Below are positions 7,297 to 15,238 of a DNA stretch of 15,772 nt, piece by piece (positions within the stretch are counted from its first letter, which is position 1; the number at the start of each line of letters is the position of its first letter). Location: assembly GCA_003476445.1 (NCBI GenBank), contig DMUF01000056.1, positions 1-15,772 on the forward strand, in the 5' to 3' direction. Under the pieces are notes generated by a model. That model was given only the letters and a program-made list of their open reading frames with translations, was not told the origin of the DNA and did not search any database. This DNA is from Gammaproteobacteria bacterium (GTDB lineage Bacteria; Pseudomonadota; Gammaproteobacteria; Pseudomonadales; Azotimanducaceae). A program made the position numbers and the translations under genes.

Positions 7297-8430
7297 TCAG
7301 TTGCGAGTACAGAGAAAGGCTCCGGGCACGGGACCGGGCGCCTCAAGTTCGGGATGGCTGTCTTCGTACTCGAGACCCAGGGCCTCCGCGATGGTCGCCG
7401 GCACCATCGCTGCCGACAGGGGTTCACCCGCCTTATCAGGATTACGCGGCGGCGTATCGGGTCCGAGTATCGCAAGCCAGGTCTCACCGTCTCCCGGCCG
7501 GGTTGTCGGCAGTTCGGCAGACGCCGGTCCATGGTGGCGCCAGTCCGCCAGCGTGCGGCCCCGCCCGTGGTCGGTGGTGATGATCAGTGTGGTGCGGTCG
7601 CGATAGTCCCGATCCGCCTGCACCCAGGCCCACAGATCAGCGATGAATCGATCCGTGCGATGCGCGGCGCGGGCGTAGGCGTCATACCATCCGTCGTGGG
7701 CGAAGTCGTCGGTTTCCCCATAGGCAATCAGGAGCACGCGCGGTTTACGGACCGAAAGCCACGTCTTTGCGTACCGGTGGGTGAACGCATCGAGCCGAAC
7801 GGCATCCCATGGGCTTGGGATTTCTTTCTGCAGCGCATTGAGCAGCGGAATATCACGTTCGTTGGTGAGTGAGCTTGGCTCGAAGCCGGCGTTGACCGGA
7901 AAGCGCGCACGCTCTTCGTTCAGAATGTAGGGGAACACGTCCCAGGACGCGAACGCCGCAACCCGGCCACGAAAATCCTGGCGCGCGTTAAGCCACTCGA
8001 GCACGGTACGGTTCGGGTTGGGAACCTTGTCATTCGAGTTGATCCGCGGATCCACAACGCCGGTCAGGATCTCGCTGTAGCCCGGGTAGGAGAAATGCAG
8101 CGGGTTGGCGACCCCGACCGCGCTGCCCTCGTTGCGGTTGCCATGCAGCTGCCCCTTCGTGGCCAGCGTCTTCCAGAAGAACGGCATCAGTGCCTCACGC
8201 CGCTCTACCGCCGTTTCGCGCCAGAAGTCGCTTTCAAAGGCGGGGGCTGTCTTCGCGTAGCGAATCGACCCGGGATGACGCGCGATGGCAGCATCGATTC
8301 CGGTAAAGACTTCCTGCCAGCGCAGACCATCAAGTGTTACCAGGATCACGTTCCGCGTACGACACGCTTCTGCAACCGCCAGCGACGAGAACACGAGCAG
8401 CGCGAGCGCGGCCACGTATTGAACGATCAT
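7297..8430 (-). CDS. Exported alkaline-phosphatase-superfamily phosphohydrolase (sulfatase/nucleotide pyrophosphatase-like)
   Basis: From the ATG at 8430 this is a 377-residue protein. Its signal peptide MIVQYVAALALLVFSSLAVA ends in an A-E-A cleavage site, so it works in the periplasm. The fold is the metal-dependent alkaline phosphatase superfamily. Visible elements are the first metal aspartate Asp34 in ILVTLDGLRW, a probable Ser114 nucleophile in FSYPGYSE (the place of the TFPNH motif of nucleotide pyrophosphatases), Asp241 and His245 in ETDDFAHDG, Asp287-His288 in TTDHGRG, and His299-His300-Gly in WRHHGP. It could split phosphodiester, phosphomonoester or sulfate ester bonds; the family does not settle which. 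An upstream in-frame ATG at 8478 would add 16 arginine-rich residues, overlap the beta-lactamase-like gene and lacks a ribosome site, so 8430 is preferred. The gap to the upstream gene is then 28 nt. Confidence 0.85.
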   Translation of the reverse strand: MIVQYVAALALLVFSSLAVAEACRTRNVILVTLDGLRWQEVFTGIDAAIARHPGSIRYAKTAPAFESDFWRETAVERREALMPFFWKTLATKGQLHGNRNEGSAVGVANPLHFSYPGYSEILTGVVDPRINSNDKVPNPNRTVLEWLNARQDFRGRVAAFASWDVFPYILNEERARFPVNAGFEPSSLTNERDIPLLNALQKEIPSPWDAVRLDAFTHRYAKTWLSVRKPRVLLIAYGETDDFAHDGWYDAYARAAHRTDRFIADLWAWVQADRDYRDRTTLIITTDHGRGRTLADWRHHGPASAELPTTRPGDGETWLAILGPDTPPRNPDKAGEPLSAAMVPATIAEALGLEYEDSHPELEAPGPVPGAFLCTRN

Positions 8431-8458
8431 GGCCCTCGGCGCGGGGGCTGCCACGCGC

Positions 8459-9676
8459 CTAATCCTCGATCGCCGCATAGATAATGTTCTTGAGCTGACC
8501 GCGGAAATTGAACGTCGCCGACGGCATCAGCTGGGTCATGAACACCACAACCAGATCTTCCTGCGGGTCGACCCAGAAGATGGTCGAGGCGGCGCCGCCC
8601 CAGTAGTAATCGCCCACGCCGAGCGCGCCCGTTGCGACCTCGCTGAGAGACATGGCAAAACCAAGGCCGAAGCCTACGCCTTCATAGGCTGTCTCCGCGA
8701 AATCACCGAGCGCGATGGTCGCAAGATCCTGCCCGCCCGGCAGATGGTTTGCCGTCATGAGCCGCAGCGTGCGACTGCCGATGATCCGTTCACCCGCGTG
8801 TTCGCCGCCCTGTCGCAGCATGTCGCAGAAGCGCAGATAGTCCGCGGTGGTTCCGGTCAATCCGCCGCCGCCGGACAGCATGGAGGGCGTATGCGCGTAG
8901 GTGCTCGCAAGCGGATCATCAATCAGACGCAACGATTTGTCCGGCTGACGCTGATAGTTAGCGGCAAACCGATCAAGCTTGTCTGGCGCGACGCTGAAGG
9001 CGGTGTCCGTCATGCCGAGCGGCGTGAAGATATGCTCGGCAAAGTACGCATCCAACGATTGCCCGGAAAGGACTTCTACCAGGCGACCGCAAACATCCGT
9101 CGCATAGGAATACAGCCAGCGGGAACCAGGATCAAAGGCGAGCGGCATGCGCCCGAGCTTCTCCACGAATCCCGCGAGCGTTTCCCCTTCGTTACGAACG
9201 ACGCCCGCGCTGCGATAAAGCCGATCGACCGGCGTTTCGCCCCAACCATAGGACAACCCCGCGGTGTGCATGAGCACGTGTCGCATGGTCACGGGGTCGC
9301 GCGGGGCACGCGTCTGCATGCTATCGCCCTCACCGCTGACCCAGACCTGCTGATTGCGCCACGAAGGAATGAAACGGTGTACCGGATCATTGAGCTGGAA
9401 CAGCCCGCGCTCGTAGAGCTGCATCAGCGCAATGGAGGTGACGGGCTTGGTCATCGAGTAGATGCGAAAGATGGCGTCATCGCGCATCGGGCGCTGTCGC
9501 TCCCGGTCCATGTAGCCGAAGGAGCGAAAATAGGCGAGCTGATTACGACGCGCGACAGCGACCTGACACCCGGCGATCTTGCCCGGCTCGATGTACTGGC
9601 GGTGCAGATGCTCGCTGATGCGGTCGAGGCGCGCGGGGGCAAAACCCGCTCGCCGCGGATGCGTTTCAATGGTCAT
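8459..9676 (-). CDS. Beta-lactamase-fold serine hydrolase (family VIII esterase / class C beta-lactamase-like)
   Basis: This 405-residue serine hydrolase has the penicillin-binding/class C beta-lactamase fold and no signal peptide, so it is probably cytoplasmic. The nucleophile motif is S74-M-T-K77, preceded by AIFRIY. The YxN-type tyrosine lies in W187-L-Y-S-Y-A192 (Tyr189 or Tyr191). The third motif is W359-G-G361 in YYWGGAAST, replacing the KTG or HGG of other members. Such changes, the missing signal sequence and the WGG motif are typical of family VIII carboxylesterases (EstB-like). Hydrolysis of short esters or lactones is therefore more likely than antibiotic resistance. The start is fixed by GAGGA overlapping the stop of the acyl-CoA dehydrogenase gene 9 nt away, so the two genes are probably translationally coupled. 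Confidence 0.9.
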   Translation of the reverse strand: MTIETHPRRAGFAPARLDRISEHLHRQYIEPGKIAGCQVAVARRNQLAYFRSFGYMDRERQRPMRDDAIFRIYSMTKPVTSIALMQLYERGLFQLNDPVHRFIPSWRNQQVWVSGEGDSMQTRAPRDPVTMRHVLMHTAGLSYGWGETPVDRLYRSAGVVRNEGETLAGFVEKLGRMPLAFDPGSRWLYSYATDVCGRLVEVLSGQSLDAYFAEHIFTPLGMTDTAFSVAPDKLDRFAANYQRQPDKSLRLIDDPLASTYAHTPSMLSGGGGLTGTTADYLRFCDMLRQGGEHAGERIIGSRTLRLMTANHLPGGQDLATIALGDFAETAYEGVGFGLGFAMSLSEVATGALGVGDYYWGGAASTIFWVDPQEDLVVVFMTQLMPSATFNFRGQLKNIIYAAIED

Positions 9677-9682
9677 GCGGAT

Positions 9683-9687
9683 TCCTC
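9683..9687 (-). promoter_or_regulatory. Ribosome binding site overlapping the acyl-CoA dehydrogenase stop codon
   Basis: Read on the minus strand this is GAGGA, 6 nt before the ATG at 9676, and it includes two bases of the upstream TGA stop at 9686-9688. Ribosomes finishing the dehydrogenase arrive on this site, which suggests coupled translation. Confidence 0.6.
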
Positions 9688-10873
9688 ATTCGGGCAGGTC
9701 AAGAACCCGCTTGGCGAGAATATTGAGCTGCACCTCGGATGTGCCACCCTCGATCGAGTTCGCCTTGGAGCGCAGCCAGCCGCGCGTGGCATCGAGCTCG
9801 ACCGCCCCGAACGCCTCGCCTTCCCAACCCACGCCGCTCGTGCCCATAAGCGCAAGCGTCAGCTCGTAGCGGCCCTTGTTCTGCTCGGTGCCGTAGTACT
9901 TGAAGAGGGACGACATCGCACCCGGCGCGATCCCTGCCGTCATCTCCTCCTGCGAGCGCTTCATGGTGAGTCCGAAGGCTCGGTCATTCATGCGATGCCG
10001 CAGAATGTCGGCGCGCAGTACCGGGTCGGCAATTCGCCCTTCGTGCACGCCCACGTACTCGCGGGCGAGCTCTTCGAGCGTCACGGCTTTCTGTCCACTG
10101 TTGCCGATACCGCCAATGGAGGTGCGCTCGTACTGCAGCAGCCGCTTGGCCACGGTCCAGCCCTGGTTCACCTGACTCACCACGTTGCGACGCGGCACGC
10201 GCACGTTGTCGAAAAACGTTTCGCAGAACGGCGAGTAGCCTGATATGAGCAGGATCGGCTTGACCGTAATGCCGGGCGTCGTCATGTCAAAGAGAATGAA
10301 CGTGATGCCCTGGTGCTTCGGTGCCTGCGGGTCCGTGCGCACCAGACAGAACATCCAGTCCGCGTGGTCGGCGCCGGAGGTCCAGATTTTCTGTCCGTTG
10401 ATGATGTAGTCATCGCCATCCACCACGGCCGAGGTGCGCAGGCTGGCAAGATCGGAGCCCGCGTTTGGCTCGCTGTAACCCTGGCACCACCAGATATCGC
10501 CGCGTGCAATGCTGGGCAGATGTTCGAGCTTCTGCTCCTCGGTGCCGTATTCCAGGAGCGCGGGACCGATCATGCTGATGCCCATGCCCACCAGCGCTGG
10601 CCGTGCGTTGATGCGTTGTAATTCTTCCTGGAGGATCCGGTTCTGCGCCTTGTCGAGACCCGCGCCGCCATAGGCGCGCGGCCACAGCGGCACGGTGAAC
10701 CCGCGCGCAGCCATGCGATCCATCCACAGCTTTGTGTCCGGATTACGATAGCGCGCACGGCGTCCTCCGCCGGGATACTCGTCTGCCGGCATGGGCGTAC
10801 GCATGCTTACCGGACAGTTGGTCTCGAGCCAGGAACGGATCTCTTCGCGAAACAGGTCATCGGCTGCAGACAT
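9686..10873 (-). CDS. Acyl-CoA dehydrogenase
   Basis: This 395-residue FAD flavoenzyme introduces the alpha-beta double bond in an acyl-CoA and passes electrons to electron-transfer flavoprotein. The three usual regions are present: an N-terminal helical part (1-125), a middle beta-domain with Q131-G-Y-S-E-P-N-A-G-S-D141 and the signature INGQKIWTSGADHADW, and a C-terminal helical domain. Near the end, S373-I-E-G-G-T-S-E380 places Glu375 at the catalytic base position of medium-chain type enzymes. Its length is normal. The open frame extends upstream to 10984, but homology begins at MSAADDLF and a GGAG sits 7 nt before the ATG at 10873, so the longer start is rejected. The sequence has the look of the FadE17/FadE26-like enzymes used on branched or steroid side-chain substrates, but that is only an impression. 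It is the first gene of a four-gene run. Confidence 0.93.
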   Translation of the reverse strand: MSAADDLFREEIRSWLETNCPVSMRTPMPADEYPGGGRRARYRNPDTKLWMDRMAARGFTVPLWPRAYGGAGLDKAQNRILQEELQRINARPALVGMGISMIGPALLEYGTEEQKLEHLPSIARGDIWWCQGYSEPNAGSDLASLRTSAVVDGDDYIINGQKIWTSGADHADWMFCLVRTDPQAPKHQGITFILFDMTTPGITVKPILLISGYSPFCETFFDNVRVPRRNVVSQVNQGWTVAKRLLQYERTSIGGIGNSGQKAVTLEELAREYVGVHEGRIADPVLRADILRHRMNDRAFGLTMKRSQEEMTAGIAPGAMSSLFKYYGTEQNKGRYELTLALMGTSGVGWEGEAFGAVELDATRGWLRSKANSIEGGTSEVQLNILAKRVLDLPE

Positions 10874-10880
10874 GAGCGAT

Positions 10881-10884
10881 CTCC
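10881..10884 (-). promoter_or_regulatory. Ribosome binding site deciding the acyl-CoA dehydrogenase start
   Basis: Read on the minus strand this is GGAG, 7 nt before the ATG at 10873. It supports that internal start over the longer open frame reaching 10984. Confidence 0.55.
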
Positions 10885-10924
10885 AGGGGCGCGTGAAGCG
10901 TCGATGGTACTGGATCGAGCCAAC

Positions 10925-10953
10925 GTGACGCACCTGCCAGCCGCAGCGATACT
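10925..10953 (+). promoter_or_regulatory. Possible promoter of the multihaem cytochrome gene
   Basis: GTGACG (10925-10930) and GATACT (10948-10953) are 17 bases apart, each matching four of six consensus positions. They lie in the 109-base divergent region that must also hold the promoter of the minus-strand four-gene run. The match is weak and offered only as a candidate. Confidence 0.22.
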
Positions 10954-10972
10954 CGACCACAGGCCCGAACCG

Positions 10973-10977
10973 GGAGG
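10973..10977 (+). promoter_or_regulatory. Ribosome binding site of the multihaem cytochrome gene
   Basis: GGAGG lies 5 nt before the ATG at 10983. An alternative ATG at 11010 has AGGAG 14 nt away, too far for efficient initiation, so the upstream start is favoured. Confidence 0.5.
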
Positions 10978-10982
10978 GGCTC

Positions 10983-13190
10983 ATGTACGCAGGAGATCAG
11001 ACGGCCGCCATGAGAGGGGAGCGAAGTACAGACCCGCTGCGCCTGCTCTTTCTGCTCGTGCTGATGCTCAATCCGTTGTCTGTCAGTCATGCGTCAAGCC
11101 TCGTCGGCAGCCCTGACTGTGGCGACTGTCACGCCGCTCAAACGGATGCGTGGCGCGCGAGTCACCATGCCCGTGCCATGCAGCCCGCCGCTCCGGAGAC
11201 GATCAACGCCCGATGGAGCGACAGCTTCTCCCACGCGGGCGTGACCTCGCGCTTCGAACGGGCAGGCGAACGCTTCCTGGTGCACACCATCGACGCTAAT
11301 GGTCGACCCGATACATTTCCGGTGCGTTACACCTTTGGCGTCGAGCCGCTGCAGCAGTATCTGTTACAGGGTCCGCGCGGACGCCTGCAGGCGTTTTCAG
11401 TCGCGTGGGATACCCGCCCAATCAAAGCGGGCGGCCAGCGCTGGTTTGATCTCTTTCCTGATACGCGGGATCACCGTGACCCGCTCCACTGGAGCGGTCG
11501 AGCGCAGAACTGGAACTACATGTGCGCTGACTGTCATGTGACCGACTTCCGGAAAGGCTATACGCCGGCCGACGACAGCTTTGCGAGCACGTTCTCCGAG
11601 ATCGGCGTCGGCTGCGAGGCATGCCATGGTCCCGCCAGCGCGCACGTCGCCTGGGCTCGTGACCCGACCCGGTCTGCCAAGCCGCTGCACGCGGGGTTTC
11701 GCACCGGCTTTCCCGTGCGCGAGCGCGTGCAGACTACGCCGGGGGCAAGCGCGCTTTTGCGCCCGCGGGCGGTGAACCGAACGGAAACCGAGGTCTGCGC
11801 GCCGTGTCATGCGCGCCGCACCGCGATCGCCGAGGGCTACGAGCCTGGAGCTCCCTTCCTCGACCACTATGCGCCCGCGCTCATCGAATCCGGGCTCTAC
11901 CACGCCGACGGTCAGCAGCAGGACGAGGTCTTCATCTGGGGTTCATTCCTGCAAAGCCGCATGTACGCCGCCGGCGTGACGTGCAGCGATTGCCATGATC
12001 CGCACAGCGGTCAACTGCGGTCCGAACCCGCTGCTCTGTGCGTTTCATGTCACGAGGCGCAACGCTTTGACAGCGCATCTCACGGGCAAGGTTTGCGCGC
12101 GGCGAACGGTTCAGGGTGTGTCGACTGTCATATGCCGGCAACCACCTACATGGGTATCGACGCGCGACGTGATCACGGGTTCAACGCGCATCGGCGACCC
12201 GCCTTTGCCGACGGTTTCGCAGCGGCGTGGCGCGGAGATCCGAGGGCGCGGACGGCGCTTCAGCGCCTTGCTGCCGATCCCGCCACACCGGAGATCATTC
12301 GCGCCAGCGCGCTCCGCGCCTTTGCCTACGTAGCCGGCCCTGGGTTTCCGGACGCGCTGCGCGCCGGGCTCACCGATCCGGCGCCGCTTGTGCGGTACGG
12401 GGCGCTCATGGCGCTCGACAGTTTTGCGTTAGGCGCTGACAGCGATGAGCTGCTGCCGCTGCTCGCAGATCCGCTGCGCGCCAATCGCATCGCGGCCGCC
12501 CGTCTGCTCGCGGGTTATCCCACACAGCAACTTCCCGCAGCGACCGCGCGCACGTTTGAGGCGGCCGCTTCCGAGTTCCGCCGTTCACAGGCGCTGAACG
12601 CGGATCGACCGGAAGCGCGTGTCGCGCTCGCCCTCTTCGACGCGGCCGAGGGCAATCCTGACGCCGCGCGGGCAACACTGCTCGAGACCCTACGCATCGC
12701 TCCCGATGCTCTACCGGCCTGGATCAACCTGGGCGACCTGGCGCGGCGCGAGGGTCAGGAACACGAGGCCACGACTCTGCTGCGCAAGGGCTTGGAGCAG
12801 AACCCGGATTCACCCGACCTCAAGCACGCGCTCGGACTCGCGCTGGTGCGCATCGGCGCACGTAGCGAGGCAGAGGCGCTGCTCGCGGCTGCCGCACGGA
12901 CCGCACCGCAGAACGCGCGCTATGCCTATGTCCACGCCGTCGCGCTGCATTCCGCGGGACGCACATCGGCGGCATTCGCCGCGCTCGATGAAGCTCTCGT
13001 GCGCCATCCCTATAACCGCGACCTCTTGATCGCGAGTGCTCTGTTTCACCGTGATGCCGGCGACCTGAAGAACGCACAACGCTACGCCAGGCGGCTGCTC
13101 ACCGGTCGTACGGATGATGCGGAAGTCGTCGCGATCGCGCGGTCACTCGGGCTTGACGGTGTTTCCGACCTGAACACGCCGGGATCATGA
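10983..13190 (+). CDS. Exported multihaem cytochrome c fused to helical and TPR repeats
   Basis: This 735-residue protein is translocated to the periplasm: a basic N-terminus is followed by a hydrophobic core (19-32) and a likely cut near VSHAS (34-38). Seven CxxCH haem c sites follow, at 46-50, 181-185, 211-215, 272-276, 334-338, 353-357 and 379-383. Free histidines such as H61-H62 and H398/H403 could be distal ligands. The spacing, with the long gap between the first two sites and the closely paired late sites, resembles the cytochrome c554/doubled-CxxCH group. After residue 410 the haem sites stop. Residues 420-520 form HEAT-like helices, and about 540-715 form TPR units (for example AWINLGDLARREGQEHEATT). 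The protein probably carries electrons while docking to a partner. The reaction is unknown, and cytochrome c maturation genes must lie elsewhere. It is divergent from the acyl-CoA dehydrogenase. Confidence 0.88.
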   Translation: MYAGDQTAAMRGERSTDPLRLLFLLVLMLNPLSVSHASSLVGSPDCGDCHAAQTDAWRASHHARAMQPAAPETINARWSDSFSHAGVTSRFERAGERFLVHTIDANGRPDTFPVRYTFGVEPLQQYLLQGPRGRLQAFSVAWDTRPIKAGGQRWFDLFPDTRDHRDPLHWSGRAQNWNYMCADCHVTDFRKGYTPADDSFASTFSEIGVGCEACHGPASAHVAWARDPTRSAKPLHAGFRTGFPVRERVQTTPGASALLRPRAVNRTETEVCAPCHARRTAIAEGYEPGAPFLDHYAPALIESGLYHADGQQQDEVFIWGSFLQSRMYAAGVTCSDCHDPHSGQLRSEPAALCVSCHEAQRFDSASHGQGLRAANGSGCVDCHMPATTYMGIDARRDHGFNAHRRPAFADGFAAAWRGDPRARTALQRLAADPATPEIIRASALRAFAYVAGPGFPDALRAGLTDPAPLVRYGALMALDSFALGADSDELLPLLADPLRANRIAAARLLAGYPTQQLPAATARTFEAAASEFRRSQALNADRPEARVALALFDAAEGNPDAARATLLETLRIAPDALPAWINLGDLARREGQEHEATTLLRKGLEQNPDSPDLKHALGLALVRIGARSEAEALLAAAARTAPQNARYAYVHAVALHSAGRTSAAFAALDEALVRHPYNRDLLIASALFHRDAGDLKNAQRYARRLLTGRTDDAEVVAIARSLGLDGVSDLNTPGS

Positions 13191-13253
13191 CAGGGCTTCT
13201 TGGGCGCGGATCGGCTTGCTATCGTGCGCCTACCATCATTCCGGACCGCACTC

Positions 13254-14276
13254 ATGACGCCGCCCATCCTGAGCGTTCTCGATCTTGCTCCGATCACCGA
13301 GGGAAGCACGGCGACCGAGGCCCTGCGCCGCAGCCGCGCGCTCGCGCGTCACACCGAAAGTCTCGGCTACGAGCGCTTCTGGCTGGCAGAGCATCACAAC
13401 ATGCCGGGCATTGCGAGTTCGGCGACCGCAGTCGCCATCGGCTACGTCGCCGAGGGCACTGAGCGCATTCGCGTTGGCGCGGGCGGTATCATGCTGCCGA
13501 ACCATGCGCCGCTCGTCATCGCCGAGCAGTTCGGCACGCTTGCCGCCCTGTACCCGGACCGCATCGACCTGGGCATCGGGCGCGCACCCGGCACAGACGG
13601 CCTCACGGCGCGCGCGCTGCGACGCAATCTTGCCGGCGATATCGATGAGTTCCCGCGCGACGTTCTTGAGCTGCTCGCGTATTTCGGCGAGCCGGCAGAG
13701 GGACAGCGCGTCCGCGCGATTCCCGGCGCCGGGTCTCATGTTCCGGTCTGGATTCTCGGTTCAAGCCTCTACGGCGCCCAGCTCGCCGCGATGCTGGGGC
13801 TGCCCTTCGCCTTTGCATCGCACTTTGCACCGGCGGCCATGATGCGCGCGATCGAGATCTATCGAAGCACTTTCAAGCCTTCAGCCTACCTCGCGGAGCC
13901 GTGGGTAATGCTCGGCTTCAATGTCTGCGCTGCCGCCACCGATGAAGAAGCGGTATACCTGCGGAGCTCCTCGCTGCAGGCCATTCTGCGTCTGCGTCAG
14001 GGCATGCCAGGAAAACTCCCGCCGCCCGTTCGCGACTTTGAGGTCGGACTCGATCCCGCCGCACGCGCCATGCTGGCGGAATTTTCGGTGTGTTCCGCGG
14101 TCGGAGGACCGGCCACTGTCGCCGCGGCGATCGAGAGCTTTGCCGAACGCACCGGCGCCAATGAGCTCATGGTCGCCACCCAGATCTTCGATCCGCACGC
14201 GCGTCTCGAGTCCTACTCGATTCTCGCGGCGGTGCACGCGGAGCTCGCTTCGCGCCGGGAGACGAGCGCCGCTTAG
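13254..14276 (+). CDS. yhbW: LLM-class flavin-dependent oxidoreductase, YhbW-like
   Basis: This 340-residue protein is a TIM-barrel flavin-dependent oxidoreductase of the bacterial luciferase-like monooxygenase family, acting in the cytoplasm with reduced FMN from a partner reductase. It closely resembles E. coli YhbW along its whole length. Shared stretches include SVLDLAPI near the start, RFWLAEHHNMPGIAS, IMLPNHAPLVIAEQFGTL, RIDLGIGRAPGTDG, GDIDEFPRDV, WILGSSLYGAQLAA and LPFAFASHFAP. The in-frame extension upstream to a TTG at 13200 shows no similarity, and homology begins at MTPPILS, so the ATG at 13254 is chosen. The ribosome site there is poor. The substrate of YhbW proteins is not known to me; the older label of alkanal monooxygenase is only a family name. 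It starts 63 nt after the cytochrome gene. Its stop codon overlaps the rsgA stop on the other strand by 3 nt. Confidence 0.93.
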   Translation: MTPPILSVLDLAPITEGSTATEALRRSRALARHTESLGYERFWLAEHHNMPGIASSATAVAIGYVAEGTERIRVGAGGIMLPNHAPLVIAEQFGTLAALYPDRIDLGIGRAPGTDGLTARALRRNLAGDIDEFPRDVLELLAYFGEPAEGQRVRAIPGAGSHVPVWILGSSLYGAQLAAMLGLPFAFASHFAPAAMMRAIEIYRSTFKPSAYLAEPWVMLGFNVCAAATDEEAVYLRSSSLQAILRLRQGMPGKLPPPVRDFEVGLDPAARAMLAEFSVCSAVGGPATVAAAIESFAERTGANELMVATQIFDPHARLESYSILAAVHAELASRRETSAA

Positions 14277-15235
14277 GTTCCGCGAAGTTTACGAAAGCTC
14301 TCGAGCCGACGCGGGTCGAGAGCACCACCATCGATCGCTGCCCGCACCGCACAAGCGGGTTCACGGTCATGTCGGCAGTTTGCAAAGCGGCAGTCTGCTG
14401 CGAATTCCGCAATGTCCTCGAAGAGCGCAGCGACGCCGAAGCCAACATCCCCGAGATTAAGTTCGCGCAGTCCCGGCGTGTCGAGGATGAGACCTCCGCC
14501 ATCGAGCAGATGCAGAGACCGGTGCGTCGTCGTGTGCCGACCCTTGCCGTCTGCTGCACGAATCGCGCCGGTCAGCTGCAATTGCGCTCCCGCGATCGCG
14601 TTGACCAATGTGGATTTGCCGACACCGGACGAACCGAGCAACGCCACGGTCTGCCCGATTCCGCAGTGCGCGCGAACGCCCTCGAGACAACTGCTGTCGC
14701 GGGCGTCCACCACGTGCACTTCCAGATCGCGCTTCAGCGTGACAGCGTCGGCACGAAAGCGCTCGGGATCAGAGGCCAGATCCGCCTTGGTTAGCACCAG
14801 CACAGGGTGCACGCGCGCGTCGAGCGCAAGAGTCAGGAAGCGTTCCAGCCGCGAGCGGTTGAATTCTTCGTTACAGGAGGTGACGAGCAGCAAGGTATCC
14901 ACGTTCGCTGCAAGCGGCTGCCGCTCGTGCTGCCGTCCTGCTGCGCGACGCTCAAGCAGATTCTCGCGCGCGAGCAGTGTGACGACGCTGCGTCGAGCCG
15001 CATCAAGCAGCACCCAGTCGCCTACCACGGGCCGGTCGATCGCGTCGGACTGAAACCAGCGTCCGCCCAGATGTTGCTGCGTCTCACCGGCAGCGTCCAT
15101 GACCGAGAGCGACCGTCGCCAGACGCCAAACACGCGTGCGGGCACGAGGTCACGCTCTCGGTGACCACACTGCTTGGCGAAGATCGTGCGCCAACCAAGA
15201 CGCACGAGCGCGCGGGTCGAATCGGATGCAGACAC
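14273..15235 (-). CDS. rsgA: Ribosome small-subunit-dependent GTPase A
   Basis: RsgA is a circularly permuted GTPase that binds the 30S subunit late in its assembly and is released on GTP hydrolysis. The 320-residue product has an N-terminal OB-fold (about 30-90, with PVVGDWVLL). The motifs then come in the permuted order: G4 T149-K-A-D152, G1 G201-S-S-G-V-G-K-S208, switch I GKGRHTTTH (230-238) and G3 D252-T-P-G255. The zinc knuckle is Cys282, Cys287, His289 and Cys295. It ends at RLESFRKLRGT, whereas many homologues continue about 30 basic residues further, so the C-terminal helix is short. It resembles the second RsgA type found as an extra copy in many proteobacteria; whether a canonical copy exists elsewhere cannot be seen. 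A GTG start follows the ygjP-like stop by 3 nt, with AGGA at 15243-15246 just before that stop. Confidence 0.95.
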   Translation of the reverse strand: MSASDSTRALVRLGWRTIFAKQCGHRERDLVPARVFGVWRRSLSVMDAAGETQQHLGGRWFQSDAIDRPVVGDWVLLDAARRSVVTLLARENLLERRAAGRQHERQPLAANVDTLLLVTSCNEEFNRSRLERFLTLALDARVHPVLVLTKADLASDPERFRADAVTLKRDLEVHVVDARDSSCLEGVRAHCGIGQTVALLGSSGVGKSTLVNAIAGAQLQLTGAIRAADGKGRHTTTHRSLHLLDGGGLILDTPGLRELNLGDVGFGVAALFEDIAEFAADCRFANCRHDREPACAVRAAIDGGALDPRRLESFRKLRGT

Positions 15236-15238
15236 GCG

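Noticed and set aside
8459..9676. Antibiotic-resistance beta-lactamase
   Set aside because: There is no signal peptide, and the third motif is WGG instead of KTG, which fits family VIII esterases better.
8429..10243. A 604-codon open frame on the plus strand across the beta-lactamase-like and acyl-CoA dehydrogenase genes
   Set aside because: It is antisense to two genes with clear family motifs, shows no recognisable domain, and long antisense frames are expected in GC-rich coding DNA.
13197..13225. Possible promoter (TTCTTG, 17 bases, TATCGT) upstream of the yhbW-like gene
   Set aside because: The -35 matches poorly and the -10 is only partial, so the gene may equally be read from the cytochrome promoter.
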